From Marinobacterium nitratireducens (lineage in GTDB: Bacteria; Pseudomonadota; Gammaproteobacteria; Pseudomonadales; Balneatricaceae): a stretch of DNA of 64,000 nt. Made by a program: the position numbers and the translations under genes. Below the pieces are notes generated by a model, which saw nothing but the letters and a program-made list of their open reading frames with translations, was not told where the DNA came from and made no database searches. Below, in pieces: positions 20,538-31,480 of the stretch (position 1 is the first letter of the stretch; every line of letters begins with the position of its first letter). The stretch spans positions 446,982-510,981 of the forward strand of contig NZ_BMLT01000002.1 of NCBI RefSeq assembly GCF_014645375.1. The letters are read 5' to 3'.

Positions 20538-21611
20538 ATGGCAGAACTGAAGAACGATCGTTTTTTGCGTGCGCTGCTGCGCGAACCGGTGGATGTGACT
20601 CCCGTCTGGATGATGCGTCAGGCGGGGCGCTATCTGCCGGAGTACCGTGAAACCCGTGCCCAGGCCGGTGACTTCCTGAGCCTGTGCAAGAACCGGGAGC
20701 TGGCTTGCGAAGTCACGCTGCAACCGCTGGAGCGGTTCGAACTGGACGCGGCCATCCTGTTTTCCGATATCCTCACCATCCCCGACGCCATGGGGCTCGG
20801 ACTCTATTTCGAGACCGGCGAAGGCCCGCGTTTTCGCAAGATCATCCGCACCGAAGCCGATGTCGCCGCGCTACCGGTACCGGACGCTGCCAGCGACCTC
20901 GACTATGTGATGGCGGCGGTGAAGGAAATCCGCGGTGCGCTTGCCGGCAGGGTGCCGCTGATCGGTTTCTCGGGCAGCCCCTGGACGCTGGCGACCTATA
21001 TGGTCGAAGGCGGTTCCAGCAAGGACTTCCGTCATATCAAGCAGATGATGTACGCCACCCCCGAGGTGATGCATGCGCTGCTCGACAAGCTGGCGCAGTC
21101 GGTCACGGGCTATCTCAACGAGCAGATCCGGGCCGGCGCCCAGGCGGTCCAGATCTTCGACACCTGGGGCGGCGTGCTGAGCGGGCCCATGTACCGCGAG
21201 TTCTCGCTCAAATACATGGCGCAGATCTGCAGCGGCCTGATTCGCGAGCATGAGGGCCGGCGCGTGCCGGTGATCCTGTTCACCAAAAACGGCGGCCAGT
21301 GGCTCGAGGCTATCGCCGACGCCGGCGCCGACGCTCTGGGACTCGACTGGACCACCGATATCGGTGATGCCCGCCGCCGCGTCGGCGACCGTGTCGCCCT
21401 GCAGGGCAACATGGACCCGTCGGTGCTGTACGCACCGCCGGCCCGTATCCGGGCCGAAGTCGAGACAATCCTGGCGGGATTCGGCGAGGGCAACGGTCAC
21501 GTTTTCAATCTCGGACACGGCATTCACCAGTTTGCCGACCCGGAGCATGCGAGGGTCTTTGTCGACGCGGTGCACGAACTGAGTGCGCGGTATCATTCGC
21601 ATAAGGCGTAA
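20538..21611 (+). CDS. hemE: Uroporphyrinogen decarboxylase
   Basis: This 357-residue cytoplasmic enzyme removes four acetate carboxyls from uroporphyrinogen III to give coproporphyrinogen III in haem synthesis. Both family signatures are present: [16 protein letters not shown] near residues 20-35 and [17 protein letters not shown] near 147-163, plus [12 protein letters not shown]. The length equals the family norm (about 355). A TAAAAT hexamer at 20494-20499 may be its -10 box. The last codons run into a heptamer repeat (AAGGCGT) that contributes the C-terminal His-Lys-Ala. Confidence 0.97.
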   Translation: MAELKNDRFLRALLREPVDVTPVWMMRQAGRYLPEYRETRAQAGDFLSLCKNRELACEVTLQPLERFELDAAILFSDILTIPDAMGLGLYFETGEGPRFRKIIRTEADVAALPVPDAASDLDYVMAAVKEIRGALAGRVPLIGFSGSPWTLATYMVEGGSSKDFRHIKQMMYATPEVMHALLDKLAQSVTGYLNEQIRAGAQAVQIFDTWGGVLSGPMYREFSLKYMAQICSGLIREHEGRRVPVILFTKNGGQWLEAIADAGADALGLDWTTDIGDARRRVGDRVALQGNMDPSVLYAPPARIRAEVETILAGFGEGNGHVFNLGHGIHQFADPEHARVFVDAVHELSARYHSHKA

Positions 21612-21623
21612 GGCGCAAGGCGT
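21603..21623. repeat. Heptamer array, AAGGCGT/AAGGCGC/AAGGCGT
   Basis: Three tandem heptamers overlap the hemE stop codon (TAA at 21609-21611). They are the reverse complement of the ACGCCTT unit seen in the array at 13426-13467. A further plus-strand ACGCCTCAC follows at about 21644. Confidence 0.8.
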
Positions 21624-21684
21624 GCAGAGAGCTGGCACGCTTAACGCCTCACCACTCACCAATCAGTGATCAGCGGTTAGGAAG

Positions 21685-22344
21685 ATGAAGAAACTACAGA
21701 AACTGTTCGAACAGAACCAGGCCTGGTCGGAGCGCATCTCCCGGCTCAATCCGGAGTTCTTTCCGACGCTGGCCAAGCAGCAGGCGCCCGAGTACCTCTG
21801 GATCGGCTGCTCCGACAGCCGCGTGCCGGCCAACGAAATCATCGGCCTGCTGCCCGGTGACGTCTTCGTGCATCGCAACGTCTCGAACCTGGTAACCCAC
21901 ACCGACATGAACTGCCTGTCCGTGCTGCAGTACGCGGTGCGGGTGCTGAAGGTCAAGCACGTGATGGTCGTGGGTCACTATGGCTGCGGCGGTGTCAAGG
22001 CATCGCTGGGGCCGACCCACCTGGGTCTGATCGACAACTGGCTGCGTCACGTCAAGGACGTCTATATCGAGCATCGCGAAATGCTGTCGCAGTGGGAGGA
22101 CAACGAGGAGTTCATGCTGGATCGCCTGTGCGAGCTCAATGTCATCGAGCAGGCGGTCAATGTTTGCAACACCACCATGGTGCAGGAGGCCTGGAGCAGC
22201 GGTCAGGAGCTGGCCATCCACGGCTGGATCTACGGCCTCGATAACGGCAAGCTGCGCGATCTCAACTTCTGCGTTTGCAGTGCCGACGAAATCGACGAGC
22301 AGTACCGCCTGGCGGTCGAAACCATCGCCGCCAAGCAGCCCTGA
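21685..22344 (+). CDS. can: Beta-class carbonic anhydrase
   Basis: This 219-residue zinc enzyme interconverts carbon dioxide and bicarbonate. The four active-site positions fall exactly at the E. coli Can numbers: Cys42 and Asp44 in WIGCSDSR, His98 and Cys101 in VGHYGCGG. Length is the same as E. coli Can (220). It sits after hemE and is convergent with the sulfhydrylase gene, with an 11-bp hairpin between. It could also recycle the carbon dioxide or bicarbonate linked to cyanase elsewhere in the window, but no direct link is shown. Confidence 0.96.
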   Translation: MKKLQKLFEQNQAWSERISRLNPEFFPTLAKQQAPEYLWIGCSDSRVPANEIIGLLPGDVFVHRNVSNLVTHTDMNCLSVLQYAVRVLKVKHVMVVGHYGCGGVKASLGPTHLGLIDNWLRHVKDVYIEHREMLSQWEDNEEFMLDRLCELNVIEQAVNVCNTTMVQEAWSSGQELAIHGWIYGLDNGKLRDLNFCVCSADEIDEQYRLAVETIAAKQP

Positions 22345-22352
22345 GTCTTGGG

Positions 22353-22382
22353 CACCACCCCTGACGTTCGCCAGGGGTGGTG
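22353..22382. terminator. Hairpin between convergent can and metY
   Basis: CACCACCCCTG (22353-22363) and CAGGGGTGGTG (22372-22382) form an 11-bp perfect stem with an eight-base loop. No T-run follows on either strand, so termination would depend on the stem alone. Confidence 0.6.
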
Positions 22383-22399
22383 AGGGCCCGCCGGGGTCC

Positions 22400-23677
22400 T
22401 CAGTCCAGCCTTTGCGCCAGCGCCTGTTCGAGGTCGGCGATCAGGTCGTCGACATGCTCGATGCCGACGGAAAGGCGCACCGTTTCCGGTAACACGCCGG
22501 CCGCCTTGAGTTCCGCCTCGTTGAGCTGCCGGTGGGTGGTTTCCGCCGGTATCGACGCCAGCGAGCGGCAGTCGCCGATATTCACCAGCCTGACGAAGAT
22601 GTTCAGTGCGTCGTAGAAGCGCCGGGTCGCCTCGCGACCGCCGTGCAGGCCGAAGCTGAGGATACCCGAGGCGCGTCCCTGCATGTATTTGCGCGCCAGT
22701 GCATGATCGCGATGACTTTCCAGGCCCGCGTAGCTGACCCAGCTCACCGCCTCATGCTTGTCCAGATACTGCGCCACTTTCAGGGCGTTGTCGCAGATCC
22801 GCTCCATCCGCAGCGCCAGGGTTTCCATGCCCTGGAGCAGCAAAAAGGCATTCATCGGCGACAGCGCCGCGCCCATATTGCGCAGCGGCACCACGCGGCA
22901 GCGGCCAATGAAGGCGGCGGGTCCGAAGGCTTCGGTGTAGACCACGCCGTGGTAGGACACGTCGGGCTCGTTGAGCAGCGGGAAGCGGTCCTTGTGGTCC
23001 GCCCAGGGGAAGTTGCCGCTGTCGATGACGATGCCGCCGATGCTGTTGCCGTGACCGCCGATGTATTTGGTCGCTGACTGCACGACTATGTCGGCGCCCT
23101 GCTCGATCGGCCGCCACAGCACCGGGCTCGGTACCGTGTTGTCGACGATCAGCGGGATGCCGTGGCGGTGGGCCAGTTCCGCGAGCCGTTCAATGTCGGC
23201 GATGCTGCCGGAGGGGTTACCGACGCTTTCGCAGTACAGCGCCCGCGTGCGGTCGTCTATGCGCGCCTCCATGGCGGCGAAGTCGTTTTTGTCGACGAAG
23301 CGCACCTCGATGCCCTGGCGGGGAAGGGTATGGGCGAAGAGGTTGTAGGTACCGCCGTACAATTCGCTGGTGGAAACGATATTGTCGCCGGTCTGGGCCA
23401 GGGTCTGGATCGCATAGGTGATGGCCGCCATGCCCGATGCCACCGCCAGCGCGGCGATGCCGCCTTCCAGCTCGGCCGCGCGTTTTTCCAGTACGTCGGT
23501 GGTGGGGTTCATGATGCGGGTGTAGATATTGCCCTGCACCTTGAGGTCGAAAAGGTCGGCGCCGTGCTGGGCGTCGTCGAAAGCATAGGAGGTGGTCTGA
23601 TAAATCGGCACGGCGACGGCTTTGGTCGTCGGGTCGGGCTGATAGCCGCCATGTACCGCGATGGTCTCCAGTTTCAT
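22400..23677 (-). CDS. metY: O-acetylhomoserine (thiol)-lyase
   Basis: This 425-residue PLP enzyme of the Cys/Met metabolism family makes homocysteine (or methionine) from O-acetylhomoserine and sulfide or methanethiol. The PLP lysine lies in VVQSATKYIGGHGNSIGG. The N-terminal MKLETIAVHGGYQPDPTT and the roughly 425-residue length are typical of MetY rather than of the shorter MetB/MetZ proteins. A longer frame opens upstream to 23881, but ATG 23677 has an AAGGACG site and starts the conserved sequence. It is divergent from radA. Confidence 0.93.
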   Translation of the reverse strand: MKLETIAVHGGYQPDPTTKAVAVPIYQTTSYAFDDAQHGADLFDLKVQGNIYTRIMNPTTDVLEKRAAELEGGIAALAVASGMAAITYAIQTLAQTGDNIVSTSELYGGTYNLFAHTLPRQGIEVRFVDKNDFAAMEARIDDRTRALYCESVGNPSGSIADIERLAELAHRHGIPLIVDNTVPSPVLWRPIEQGADIVVQSATKYIGGHGNSIGGIVIDSGNFPWADHKDRFPLLNEPDVSYHGVVYTEAFGPAAFIGRCRVVPLRNMGAALSPMNAFLLLQGMETLALRMERICDNALKVAQYLDKHEAVSWVSYAGLESHRDHALARKYMQGRASGILSFGLHGGREATRRFYDALNIFVRLVNIGDCRSLASIPAETTHRQLNEAELKAAGVLPETVRLSVGIEHVDDLIADLEQALAQRLD

Positions 23678-23824
23678 GCCTTGCGTCCTTGTTTGAGTTG
23701 TGTGGTGGCAGATATTCGATTCTAACCGCCCGGCAGCTAAAGGAAAGCGGCACGGGCCGCTTCGGCGGATTTGCGGTCGTCTGTCGAACCTGATGCTGAT
23801 TGGCTGCGGCCAGGCCCGTCGGAC

Positions 23825-23833
23825 TGCTAGAAT
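23825..23833 (+). promoter_or_regulatory. Possible extended -10 promoter of radA
   Basis: TGCTAGAAT fits an extended -10 element (TGn plus TAGAAT) 35 bases before the radA start. No good -35 was found. Confidence 0.35.
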
Positions 23834-23867
23834 GGCCCGCTGAACCGCCGATGCAGAGGATCCTCCC

Positions 23868-25247
23868 ATGGCCAAGGCCAAGACCGCCTATGTGTGCAAC
23901 GACTGTGGCGCCGATTACAGCAAGTGGCAGGGCCAGTGCAGCGCCTGCGGTTGCTGGAACTCGCTGACCGAGGTGCGGCTGGCGGCGGCCTCCGGAGGCG
24001 GGGCGCGCTCGGCGCGTTTCGACGGCTATGCCGGCGCCGCTGCAGGCGCCACGGGCAAGGTGGTCAGCCTGGCCGAGGTGGAGCTTGGTGAGATGCCGCG
24101 CTTTTCCACCGGCACCGCGGAGCTGGACCGGGTGCTCGGCGGCGGTCTGGTGCCGGGCTCGGCGATCCTCATCGGCGGCCATCCCGGTGCCGGCAAGAGC
24201 ACCCTGCTGCTGCAGGTGATGTGTCACCTGGCTGCCGGGAAGCCGGCGCTCTACGTCACCGGGGAGGAGTCGCTGCAGCAGGTGGCCATGCGCGCCCGGC
24301 GCCTCGGCCTCGATGCCGGCAGTCTGAAAATGCTGTCCGAAACCTCGGTCGAGTCGATCTGCGCCACGGCGCAGCAGCTGCAGCCGAAGCTGATGGTGAT
24401 CGACTCCATTCAGGTCATGCATATCGCCGATGTCCAGTCGGCGCCGGGCTCGGTCGCCCAGGTGCGTGAAACCGCCGCCTACCTGACCCGTTTCGCCAAG
24501 CAGACCGGCACCGTGTTGCTGCTGGTCGGCCATGTCACCAAGGACGGCTCGCTTGCCGGACCCAAGGTCTTGGAGCATATGATCGATTGCTCGCTGCAGC
24601 TCGAAGGCTCGTCGGACAGCCGCTTCCGAACCCTGAGATCCCACAAGAACCGCTTCGGAGCGGTCAACGAGCTCGGTGTCTTCGCGATGCTGGAGAACGG
24701 GCTGCGGGAGGTGAAGAACCCGAGTTCCATCTTCCTCAGCCGTGCCGAGGAGCCAAGTCCGGGCAGCGTGGTGATGGTGGTCTGGGAGGGTACCCGGCCG
24801 CTGCTGGTGGAGCTGCAGGCGCTGGTGGATCAGAGCCACATGAACAACCCGCGCCGGGTCGCGGTGGGGCTCGAGCATAACCGGCTGGCGATGCTGCTGG
24901 CGGTACTGCACCGTCATGGCGGTCTGCATACCGGCGATCAGGATGTCTTCGTCAACGTCGTCGGCGGGGTCAAGGTGCTCGAAACCGGCGCCGACCTGGC
25001 GCTGCTGCTGGCGGTGGTATCGAGCTACCGCGACCGGCCGCTGGCGCAGGACCTGATGGCGTTCGGCGAAGTCGGCCTGTCCGGCGAGATCCGTCCGGTG
25101 CCCAACGGTCAGGAGCGTATCCGCGAGGCCGCCAAGCATGGCTTCAAGCGCGCCATCGTGCCCAGGGGCAACGTGCCGAAGACGCCGCCCGAGGGCATGG
25201 AGGTGATTGGCGTCAATCGCCTGTCAGAGGCCCTCGACGCGCTCTAA
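23868..25247 (+). CDS. radA: DNA repair protein RadA
   Basis: This 459-residue RecA-like ATPase promotes branch migration during recombination repair. The N-terminal zinc finger has Cys10, Cys13, Cys24 and Cys27 (CNDCG, CSACGCW). The Walker A loop is GHPGAGKSTLL, the RadA-specific motif KNRFG lies in SHKNRFGAVNELGVF, and the C-terminal third is the Lon-protease-like domain. Length matches E. coli RadA (460). It is followed by a palindromic element and a convergent PilZ gene. Confidence 0.97.
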   Translation: MAKAKTAYVCNDCGADYSKWQGQCSACGCWNSLTEVRLAAASGGGARSARFDGYAGAAAGATGKVVSLAEVELGEMPRFSTGTAELDRVLGGGLVPGSAILIGGHPGAGKSTLLLQVMCHLAAGKPALYVTGEESLQQVAMRARRLGLDAGSLKMLSETSVESICATAQQLQPKLMVIDSIQVMHIADVQSAPGSVAQVRETAAYLTRFAKQTGTVLLLVGHVTKDGSLAGPKVLEHMIDCSLQLEGSSDSRFRTLRSHKNRFGAVNELGVFAMLENGLREVKNPSSIFLSRAEEPSPGSVVMVVWEGTRPLLVELQALVDQSHMNNPRRVAVGLEHNRLAMLLAVLHRHGGLHTGDQDVFVNVVGGVKVLETGADLALLLAVVSSYRDRPLAQDLMAFGEVGLSGEIRPVPNGQERIREAAKHGFKRAIVPRGNVPKTPPEGMEVIGVNRLSEALDAL

Positions 25248-25253
25248 GCGAAT

Positions 25254-25324
25254 GTAGGGCGCCCTGAGCGAAGCGAACGGCGCCATAGACTACGGCACGT
25301 TTCGCTGCGCTCAAGGTGCCCTAC
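25254..25324. repeat. Palindromic element, GTAGGG family (copy 2)
   Basis: GTAGGGCGCC...GGTGCCCTAC ends enclose GAGCGAAGCGAAC / GTTTCGCTGCGCTC. It exactly fills the gap between the convergent radA and PilZ genes and is related to 13353-13427 and 29733-29815. A role as a two-way terminator is plausible. Confidence 0.8.
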
Positions 25325-25327
25325 GTA

Positions 25328-25702
25328 TCAGCATGCACCGCTCACCAGCTGATCCAGCTCCCGCTCCAGCAGCGTTTCATCACCGAGGTTGAGTTCTACC
25401 AGGCGGCGCAGGTGGCTGACGCTGTCCAGGTCCATGTCGCCGGCGAGAAACCCGTAGCGGGGCGGCTCTGTATGCGCCAGGGTAACCGGCATGCGGATAA
25501 GAATGTCGCTGGTGAGGTAGATCTGCAGCTCCGCGGTTTCGCCGGCCGCAAGGGGCAGCGGTGCCTGCGACTCGGCCAGGGCGCCGTGCAGCGAAATGTC
25601 CGCAAGTTGCAGAATCGCGCCGGTCCCCGCGGCGGTGCGCATTTCGCACTCGGCATCGAAGGGAATGCGGGTGAAGCGGCGGCGTTCGGCTGGCTTGTCC
25701 AC
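25328..25702 (-). CDS. PilZ-domain protein
   Basis: This 124-residue cytoplasmic protein has the two PilZ c-di-GMP motifs: RRRFTRIPF near residues 7-15 (RxxxR) and ADISLHGA near 34-41 (D-x-S-x-x-G). It is therefore a likely single-domain c-di-GMP receptor, perhaps acting on pili or flagellar motility. The start is GTG 25702, with an AAGGAG site eight bases upstream. It stands alone between radA and ettA, both in other transcription units. Target and partner are unknown. Confidence 0.85.
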   Translation of the reverse strand: MDKPAERRRFTRIPFDAECEMRTAAGTGAILQLADISLHGALAESQAPLPLAAGETAELQIYLTSDILIRMPVTLAHTEPPRYGFLAGDMDLDSVSHLRRLVELNLGDETLLERELDQLVSGAC

Positions 25703-25740
25703 TTGGCGGCTCCTTGTAGCAGGTCAGTGGCACGTCGTAA

Positions 25741-25786
25741 GTGGCGAAAGACTATTCGCCCGGAGACCGGGCTCCTACGACTCACA
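25741..25786. repeat. Half REP-like element ending GGGCTCCTACG
   Basis: ATTCGCCCGGAGACCGGGCTCCTACG resembles the right arm of the REPIN at 12778-12855 (TTCGCCCACAGAGTGGGCTCCTACG). Confidence 0.55.
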
Positions 25787-25802
25787 ACATCATTCTTAAC
25801 CT

Positions 25803-25830
25803 AAAAAGCCGGCCCTGTTAAGGCCGGCTT
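25803..25830 (-). terminator. Intrinsic terminator of ettA
   Basis: On the minus strand AAGCCGGCC and GGCCGGCTT pair around a seven-base loop and are followed by TTTTTAG, about 30 bases after the ettA stop. Confidence 0.88.
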
Positions 25831-25859
25831 CGATCAAGCTGTGCAAAGGCTGACGTCGG

Positions 25860-27518
<1,659 letters not shown>

Positions 27519-27736
27519 TAATCAGGACCTGTCAGTTCTGGGTTGGCGGCAATTTTAGCCGATTGCGGGGAGCGATGGCCAACTTCCCCTCGTGGCCTCG
27601 TTCGCACCGGTTTATTGACCGCGATCAACTTTTGCGCCTCACCGGCGGCAGGGGCCGGACTAAACTTCAGATGAGGCCGGGGAGTTGTCCGGCACGATTC
27701 GAATCTTGTATCCATCCTGATCAGGGGAGGGTAACG

Positions 27737-28153
27737 ATGAGCAATCTGACGCGATTCAACAGCCTTTTCAATGACTCCTTCTTCAACGATTTCTTTCGTC
27801 CGGCGGTGCGGGGCGGCGGTGAGAAGGTGCCGGCCATCGACGTGCACGAGAGCGACGGCGGCTACAAGGTCAAGGTCGACCTGCCGGGGGTGAAAAAAGA
27901 GGATATCAAGGTCAGTCTCGACAACGGCATCCTCAGCATCCGCGCCGAAACCAAATCCGAGGAGAAAGAGGAGAAGGAAGGCAAGCTGATCCGCCAGGAG
28001 CGCCACTTCGGTCAATTTCTGCGCCAGCTGTCGGTCGGCTCCGATGTCGATCCCGCAGCCATCAAGGCCCAGTTCGACAACGGCGTGCTGACCCTTGAAC
28101 TGCCGAAACAGCAGAATCTGCCAGCAGACAAGCGGCACATCAGCATCGAGTAA
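27737..28153 (+). CDS. Small heat shock protein (Hsp20 family)
   Basis: This 138-residue alpha-crystallin-type chaperone holds unfolding proteins. Seen are an N-terminal aromatic arm (FNSLFNDSFFNDFF), the alpha-crystallin domain (about 35-130; VDLPGVKKEDIKVSLDNGILSI) and a C-terminal LELPKQ segment. ATG 27737 is preceded by GGGGAGGG; a longer upstream frame has no family similarity and is not used. A sigma-32 promoter was looked for but not convincingly found. A GC-rich hairpin follows. Confidence 0.93.
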   Translation: MSNLTRFNSLFNDSFFNDFFRPAVRGGGEKVPAIDVHESDGGYKVKVDLPGVKKEDIKVSLDNGILSIRAETKSEEKEEKEGKLIRQERHFGQFLRQLSVGSDVDPAAIKAQFDNGVLTLELPKQQNLPADKRHISIE

Positions 28154-28165
28154 TCCGATAGTCCC

Positions 28166-28189
28166 GGGCGCCCCGGAGCCGGGGTGCCC
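28166..28189 (+). terminator. GC hairpin after the Hsp20 gene
   Basis: GGGCGCCCCG and CGGGGTGCCC pair over ten positions (one G-U) around GAGC. No T-run follows, so it may be a weak terminator or a 3' stabiliser. Confidence 0.5.
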
Positions 28190-28251
28190 GCGTGAATTTC
28201 CCTCCACTGTCTCTGAGCGACATTCAAGTGCTTCGCAGCGACCTTTTCGAC

Positions 28252-28257
28252 TATAAT
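28252..28257 (+). promoter_or_regulatory. Possible -10 box of glyA
   Basis: A perfect TATAAT lies 65 bases before the glyA start. No clear -35 is found at normal spacing, so an activator may be needed. Confidence 0.4.
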
Positions 28258-28321
28258 GCTGCCCCTTTCCAGTGGGGGTGTCATTCGCGCGCCCCGTAGC
28301 TTTGCATCACAGGGGACAGCA

Positions 28322-29578
28322 ATGTTTAGCAAAGAGATGACTATCGCCGAATTCGATCCGGATCTGTGGTCCGCCATGCAGGCAGAGGAACGTCGTCAGG
28401 AAGAGCATATCGAACTGATCGCGTCCGAGAACTACACCAGTCCGCGGGTAATGGAAGCCCAGGGATCCGGCCTGACCAACAAGTATGCCGAAGGCTATCC
28501 CCACAAGCGCTACTACGGTGGCTGCGAATACGTCGATATCGTCGAGGAGCTGGCGATCGAACGCGCCAAGCAGCTGTTCGGCGCGACCTACGCCAACGTT
28601 CAGCCGCACTCCGGCTCCCAGGCCAATGCGGCGGTCTACATGGCCCTGTGCAAACCGGGCGACACCGTGCTGGGCATGAGCCTGGCCCACGGCGGTCACC
28701 TGACCCACGGTGCCGCCGTTTCCTTCTCCGGCCGCATTTACAACGCGGTGCAGTACGGCCTGAACCCGGAAACCGGTGAAATCGACTACGCCGAGGTGGA
28801 ACGTCTGGCGCTGGAGCACAAGCCGAAGATGATCGTCGCCGGCTTCTCCGCCTATTCACGGGTCATCGACTGGCAGCGTTTCCGCGATATCGCCGACAAG
28901 GTCGGCGCCTATCTGTTCGTCGATATGGCTCACATCGCGGGCCTGGTCGCCGCCGGCGTCTACCCGAGCCCGCTGGCAATCGCCGACGTCGTCACCACCA
29001 CCACCCACAAGACCCTGGGCGGTCCGCGCGGCGGCCTGATTCTGTCGGCACGCGCCGACGAAGAGCTGCAGAAGAAGCTCAACTTCGCCGTCTTCCCGGA
29101 ATCCCAGGGTGGCCCGTTGATGCACATCATCGCCGCCAAGGCCGTGTGCTTCAAGGAAGCGCTTGAGCCGGAGTGGAAGGAATATCAGGCGCAGGTGGTC
29201 CGCAACGCCCAGGCCATGGTCAAGGTGTTCCTCGACCGCGGTATCGACATCGTCTCCGGTGGCACCGACGATCACCTGTTCCTGGTCGACCTGATCAAGA
29301 AGGACGTTACCGGCAAGGATGCGGATGCGGCCCTCGGCCGTGCCAACATCACGGTCAACAAGAACGCGGTCCCCAACGATCCGCGCTCTCCGTTCGTCAC
29401 CTCGGGGCTGCGTCTGGGTACCCCCGCCGTTACCCGCCGCGGCTTCAAGGAAGCGGAAGTGACGGAGCTTGCCAACTGGATCTGCGATATCCTCGACGAT
29501 ATCGACAACGAGCAGACCATCGAAACGGTCAAGGCCAAGGTGCTCGATATCTGCGCGCGCTTCCCGGTTTACAAGTAA
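28322..29578 (+). CDS. glyA: Serine hydroxymethyltransferase
   Basis: This 418-residue PLP enzyme converts serine and tetrahydrofolate to glycine and methylene-THF. The PLP lysine lies in [14 protein letters not shown], and the N-terminal [18 protein letters not shown] and [12 protein letters not shown] are standard. ATG 28322 with an AGGGGACA site is used; the frame stays open 66 bases upstream without similarity. Length equals E. coli GlyA (417). An intrinsic terminator follows, so it is a single-gene unit upstream of nrdR. Confidence 0.97.
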   Translation: MFSKEMTIAEFDPDLWSAMQAEERRQEEHIELIASENYTSPRVMEAQGSGLTNKYAEGYPHKRYYGGCEYVDIVEELAIERAKQLFGATYANVQPHSGSQANAAVYMALCKPGDTVLGMSLAHGGHLTHGAAVSFSGRIYNAVQYGLNPETGEIDYAEVERLALEHKPKMIVAGFSAYSRVIDWQRFRDIADKVGAYLFVDMAHIAGLVAAGVYPSPLAIADVVTTTTHKTLGGPRGGLILSARADEELQKKLNFAVFPESQGGPLMHIIAAKAVCFKEALEPEWKEYQAQVVRNAQAMVKVFLDRGIDIVSGGTDDHLFLVDLIKKDVTGKDADAALGRANITVNKNAVPNDPRSPFVTSGLRLGTPAVTRRGFKEAEVTELANWICDILDDIDNEQTIETVKAKVLDICARFPVYK

Positions 29579-29595
29579 ATCGGTTAGAATCCCCG

Positions 29596-29620
29596 GGCGG
29601 CTCAGGTAGCCGCCTTTTTT
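29596..29620 (+). terminator. Intrinsic terminator of glyA
   Basis: GGCGGCT (29596-29602) and AGCCGCC (29608-29614) form a 7-bp stem with a five-base loop followed by six T residues. Confidence 0.92.
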
Positions 29621-29622
29621 AT

Positions 29623-29676
29623 GTACAGGATGTACGGCGCCGCAGGATGCCAAAGCCGTGGAGCGGCGTGTTTCAG
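29623..29676. repeat. Module shared with the 13.5 kb repeat region
   Basis: GTACAGGATGTAC at 29623-29635 is the reverse complement of the GTACATCCTGTAC boxes at 13471 and 13713. The 35 bases at 29642-29676 match the reverse complement of 13522-13556 at 33 positions. The order of the two modules differs between loci. Confidence 0.75.
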
Positions 29677-29732
29677 GCGGCACCATGTTTTTTGGTTACG
29701 CTTGGACAGGTAATGTAATGTGTAGTCCGTGT

Positions 29733-29815
29733 GTAGGGTGCTGGTAAGCGAAGCGCACCGCACCGTTGCCTGTGGTGCGCTTCGCTACGCTCAGCAGCAC
29801 CCTACAAATCGATAT
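29733..29815. repeat. Palindromic element, GTAGGGTGC family (copy 3)
   Basis: GTAGGGTGCTGGTAAGCGAAG at the left end faces GCGCTTCGCTACGCTCAGCAGCACCCTAC at the right end, forming a long imperfect hairpin upstream of nrdR. It is related to 13353-13427 and 25254-25324. Confidence 0.82.
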
Positions 29816-29876
29816 ACTTCATCGGCAGCATACGCATTGTATGCAGCCTCACGCTCTTTACCGGCAGGGTTTTCCT

Positions 29877-30344
29877 ATGCATTGTCCATTCTGCGGCGCC
29901 AACGAAACCAAGGTCGTGGACTCCCGCCTGGTTGCCGAGGGCCAGCAGGTCCGGCGCAGGCGCGAATGCATCGGCTGCCACGAGCGATTCACCACCTACG
30001 AAGCCGCCGAGCTGCTGATGCCCCGCGTGATCAAGACCGACGGCATGCGCCAGCCGTTCGACGAGGACAAGCTGCGCGCCGGCGTGCAGCGGGCGCTGGA
30101 GAAGCGTCCGGTCGGTATCGAGGCGATCGAAGCGGCGATCAACCGTATCAAGCAGCGTCTGCGCGCCACCGGCGAGCGCGAGGTGCCGTCACGGCAGGTC
30201 GGCGAAACCGTTATGGCGGAGTTGCGCAAGCTCGATCAGGTGGCCTATGTGCGCTTCGCCTCCGTCTATCGCAGCTTCCAGGATGTCAACGAATTCAAGG
30301 AAGAGATCGACCGTCTCTCATCCCAGCCCGAGGAAACGCCATGA
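29877..30344 (+). CDS. nrdR: Transcriptional repressor NrdR
   Basis: This 155-residue repressor senses (d)ATP and controls ribonucleotide reductase genes. The N-terminal zinc ribbon has Cys3, Cys6 (MHCPFC) and Cys31, Cys34 (CIGC), followed by the ATP-cone (about 49-139; [21 protein letters not shown] in part). ATG 29877 starts the conserved sequence; the frame is open further upstream across a repeat and is not used. It overlaps ribD by four bases (ATGA), so the two are coupled. The nrdR-ribD order is conserved in gammaproteobacteria. Confidence 0.96.
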   Translation: MHCPFCGANETKVVDSRLVAEGQQVRRRRECIGCHERFTTYEAAELLMPRVIKTDGMRQPFDEDKLRAGVQRALEKRPVGIEAIEAAINRIKQRLRATGEREVPSRQVGETVMAELRKLDQVAYVRFASVYRSFQDVNEFKEEIDRLSSQPEETP

Positions 30345-31480
30345 CGGCCTGGACCCGTGCCGACCATGAATTCATGGCGCGCGCGTTGCGGCTGGCACGT
30401 CGCGGCCTCTATACCACCGATCCCAACCCCCGTGTCGGCTGCGTGCTGGTGCAGGGCGATGCGATCGTCGGCGAGGGTTATCACCTTCGCGCCGGCGAGG
30501 GGCATGCCGAGGTCAATGCCCTGCGCCAGGCCGGCGAACGGGCCCGCGGCTGCACCGCCTACGTCACCCTCGAGCCCTGCAGCCATCAGGGCCGCACCCC
30601 TCCCTGCGCCGACGCCCTGATCCGCGCCGGCGTCGGCCGGGTGGTCGCGGCCATGGTCGACCCCAACCCTCAGGTTGCCGGACGCGGCCTCGCGATGCTG
30701 CAGGATGCCGGCATCCCGGCCGACAGCGGACTGCTGGAAAGCGAGGCCCGGGCGCTCAATCCCGGCTTTATCAAACGTATGGAAACCGGGCTGCCGCTGG
30801 TGCGTCTGAAGCTGGCGTCCAGCCTCGACGGTCGCACCGCCATGGCCAGCGGCGAGTCGCAGTGGATCACGGGGCCGGCAGCACGAGCTGACGTGCAGCG
30901 CCTGCGCGCGCGCAGTTCGGCTATCCTGACCGGGGTGGATTCGATTCTGCTCGACGACTCGGCGCTGACGGTGCGCCCGACCGAGGCCGGGTTCGACGAG
31001 TCGCTGCAGCGGCTCGTCGGCGATCGCCAGCCGTTGCGCCTGGTGCTCGACAGCCGGCTGCGAACCCCCGCCGATGCGCGCATTCTGCGCCAGCCGGGGC
31101 GAACGGTGGTGGTGACCTGCAGCGACGACGAAGCCCGCGCGTCGGTTCTGCGCGAGGCCGGCGCAGAGGTCCTGAAACTGCCGGCGATCGACGGCCGCGT
31201 CGATCTGAAAGCGCTGCTGCGATGGCTCGGGCAGCAACAGTACAACGAGCTGCTGGTCGAGACCGGCGCCACCCTGGCCGGTGCCTTCGTCGCCGCCGGC
31301 CTGGTCGACGAACTGCGGCTGTACATGGCGACCAAGCTGCTGGGCTCCTCCGGCCGCCCCCTGCTGGCGCTGCCGTTCGATACCATGGCGCAGCAGGTAC
31401 CGCTCAGACTTTCGGACCTGCGGCAGCTGGGAGAGGATCTGCGGCTGATACTGCGGCCCGGCGACGAGGAACAGAACTGA
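30341..31480 (+). CDS. ribD: Bifunctional riboflavin deaminase/reductase RibD
   Basis: This 379-residue enzyme catalyses the deaminase and reductase steps after GTP cyclohydrolase in riboflavin synthesis. The zinc deaminase domain has [10 protein letters not shown] and [11 protein letters not shown]; the reductase domain begins near [18 protein letters not shown]. Length is normal (about 370). It overlaps nrdR by ATGA and ribE by one base (TGATG), so translation is coupled along the cluster. Confidence 0.96.
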   Translation: MTAWTRADHEFMARALRLARRGLYTTDPNPRVGCVLVQGDAIVGEGYHLRAGEGHAEVNALRQAGERARGCTAYVTLEPCSHQGRTPPCADALIRAGVGRVVAAMVDPNPQVAGRGLAMLQDAGIPADSGLLESEARALNPGFIKRMETGLPLVRLKLASSLDGRTAMASGESQWITGPAARADVQRLRARSSAILTGVDSILLDDSALTVRPTEAGFDESLQRLVGDRQPLRLVLDSRLRTPADARILRQPGRTVVVTCSDDEARASVLREAGAEVLKLPAIDGRVDLKALLRWLGQQQYNELLVETGATLAGAFVAAGLVDELRLYMATKLLGSSGRPLLALPFDTMAQQVPLRLSDLRQLGEDLRLILRPGDEEQN

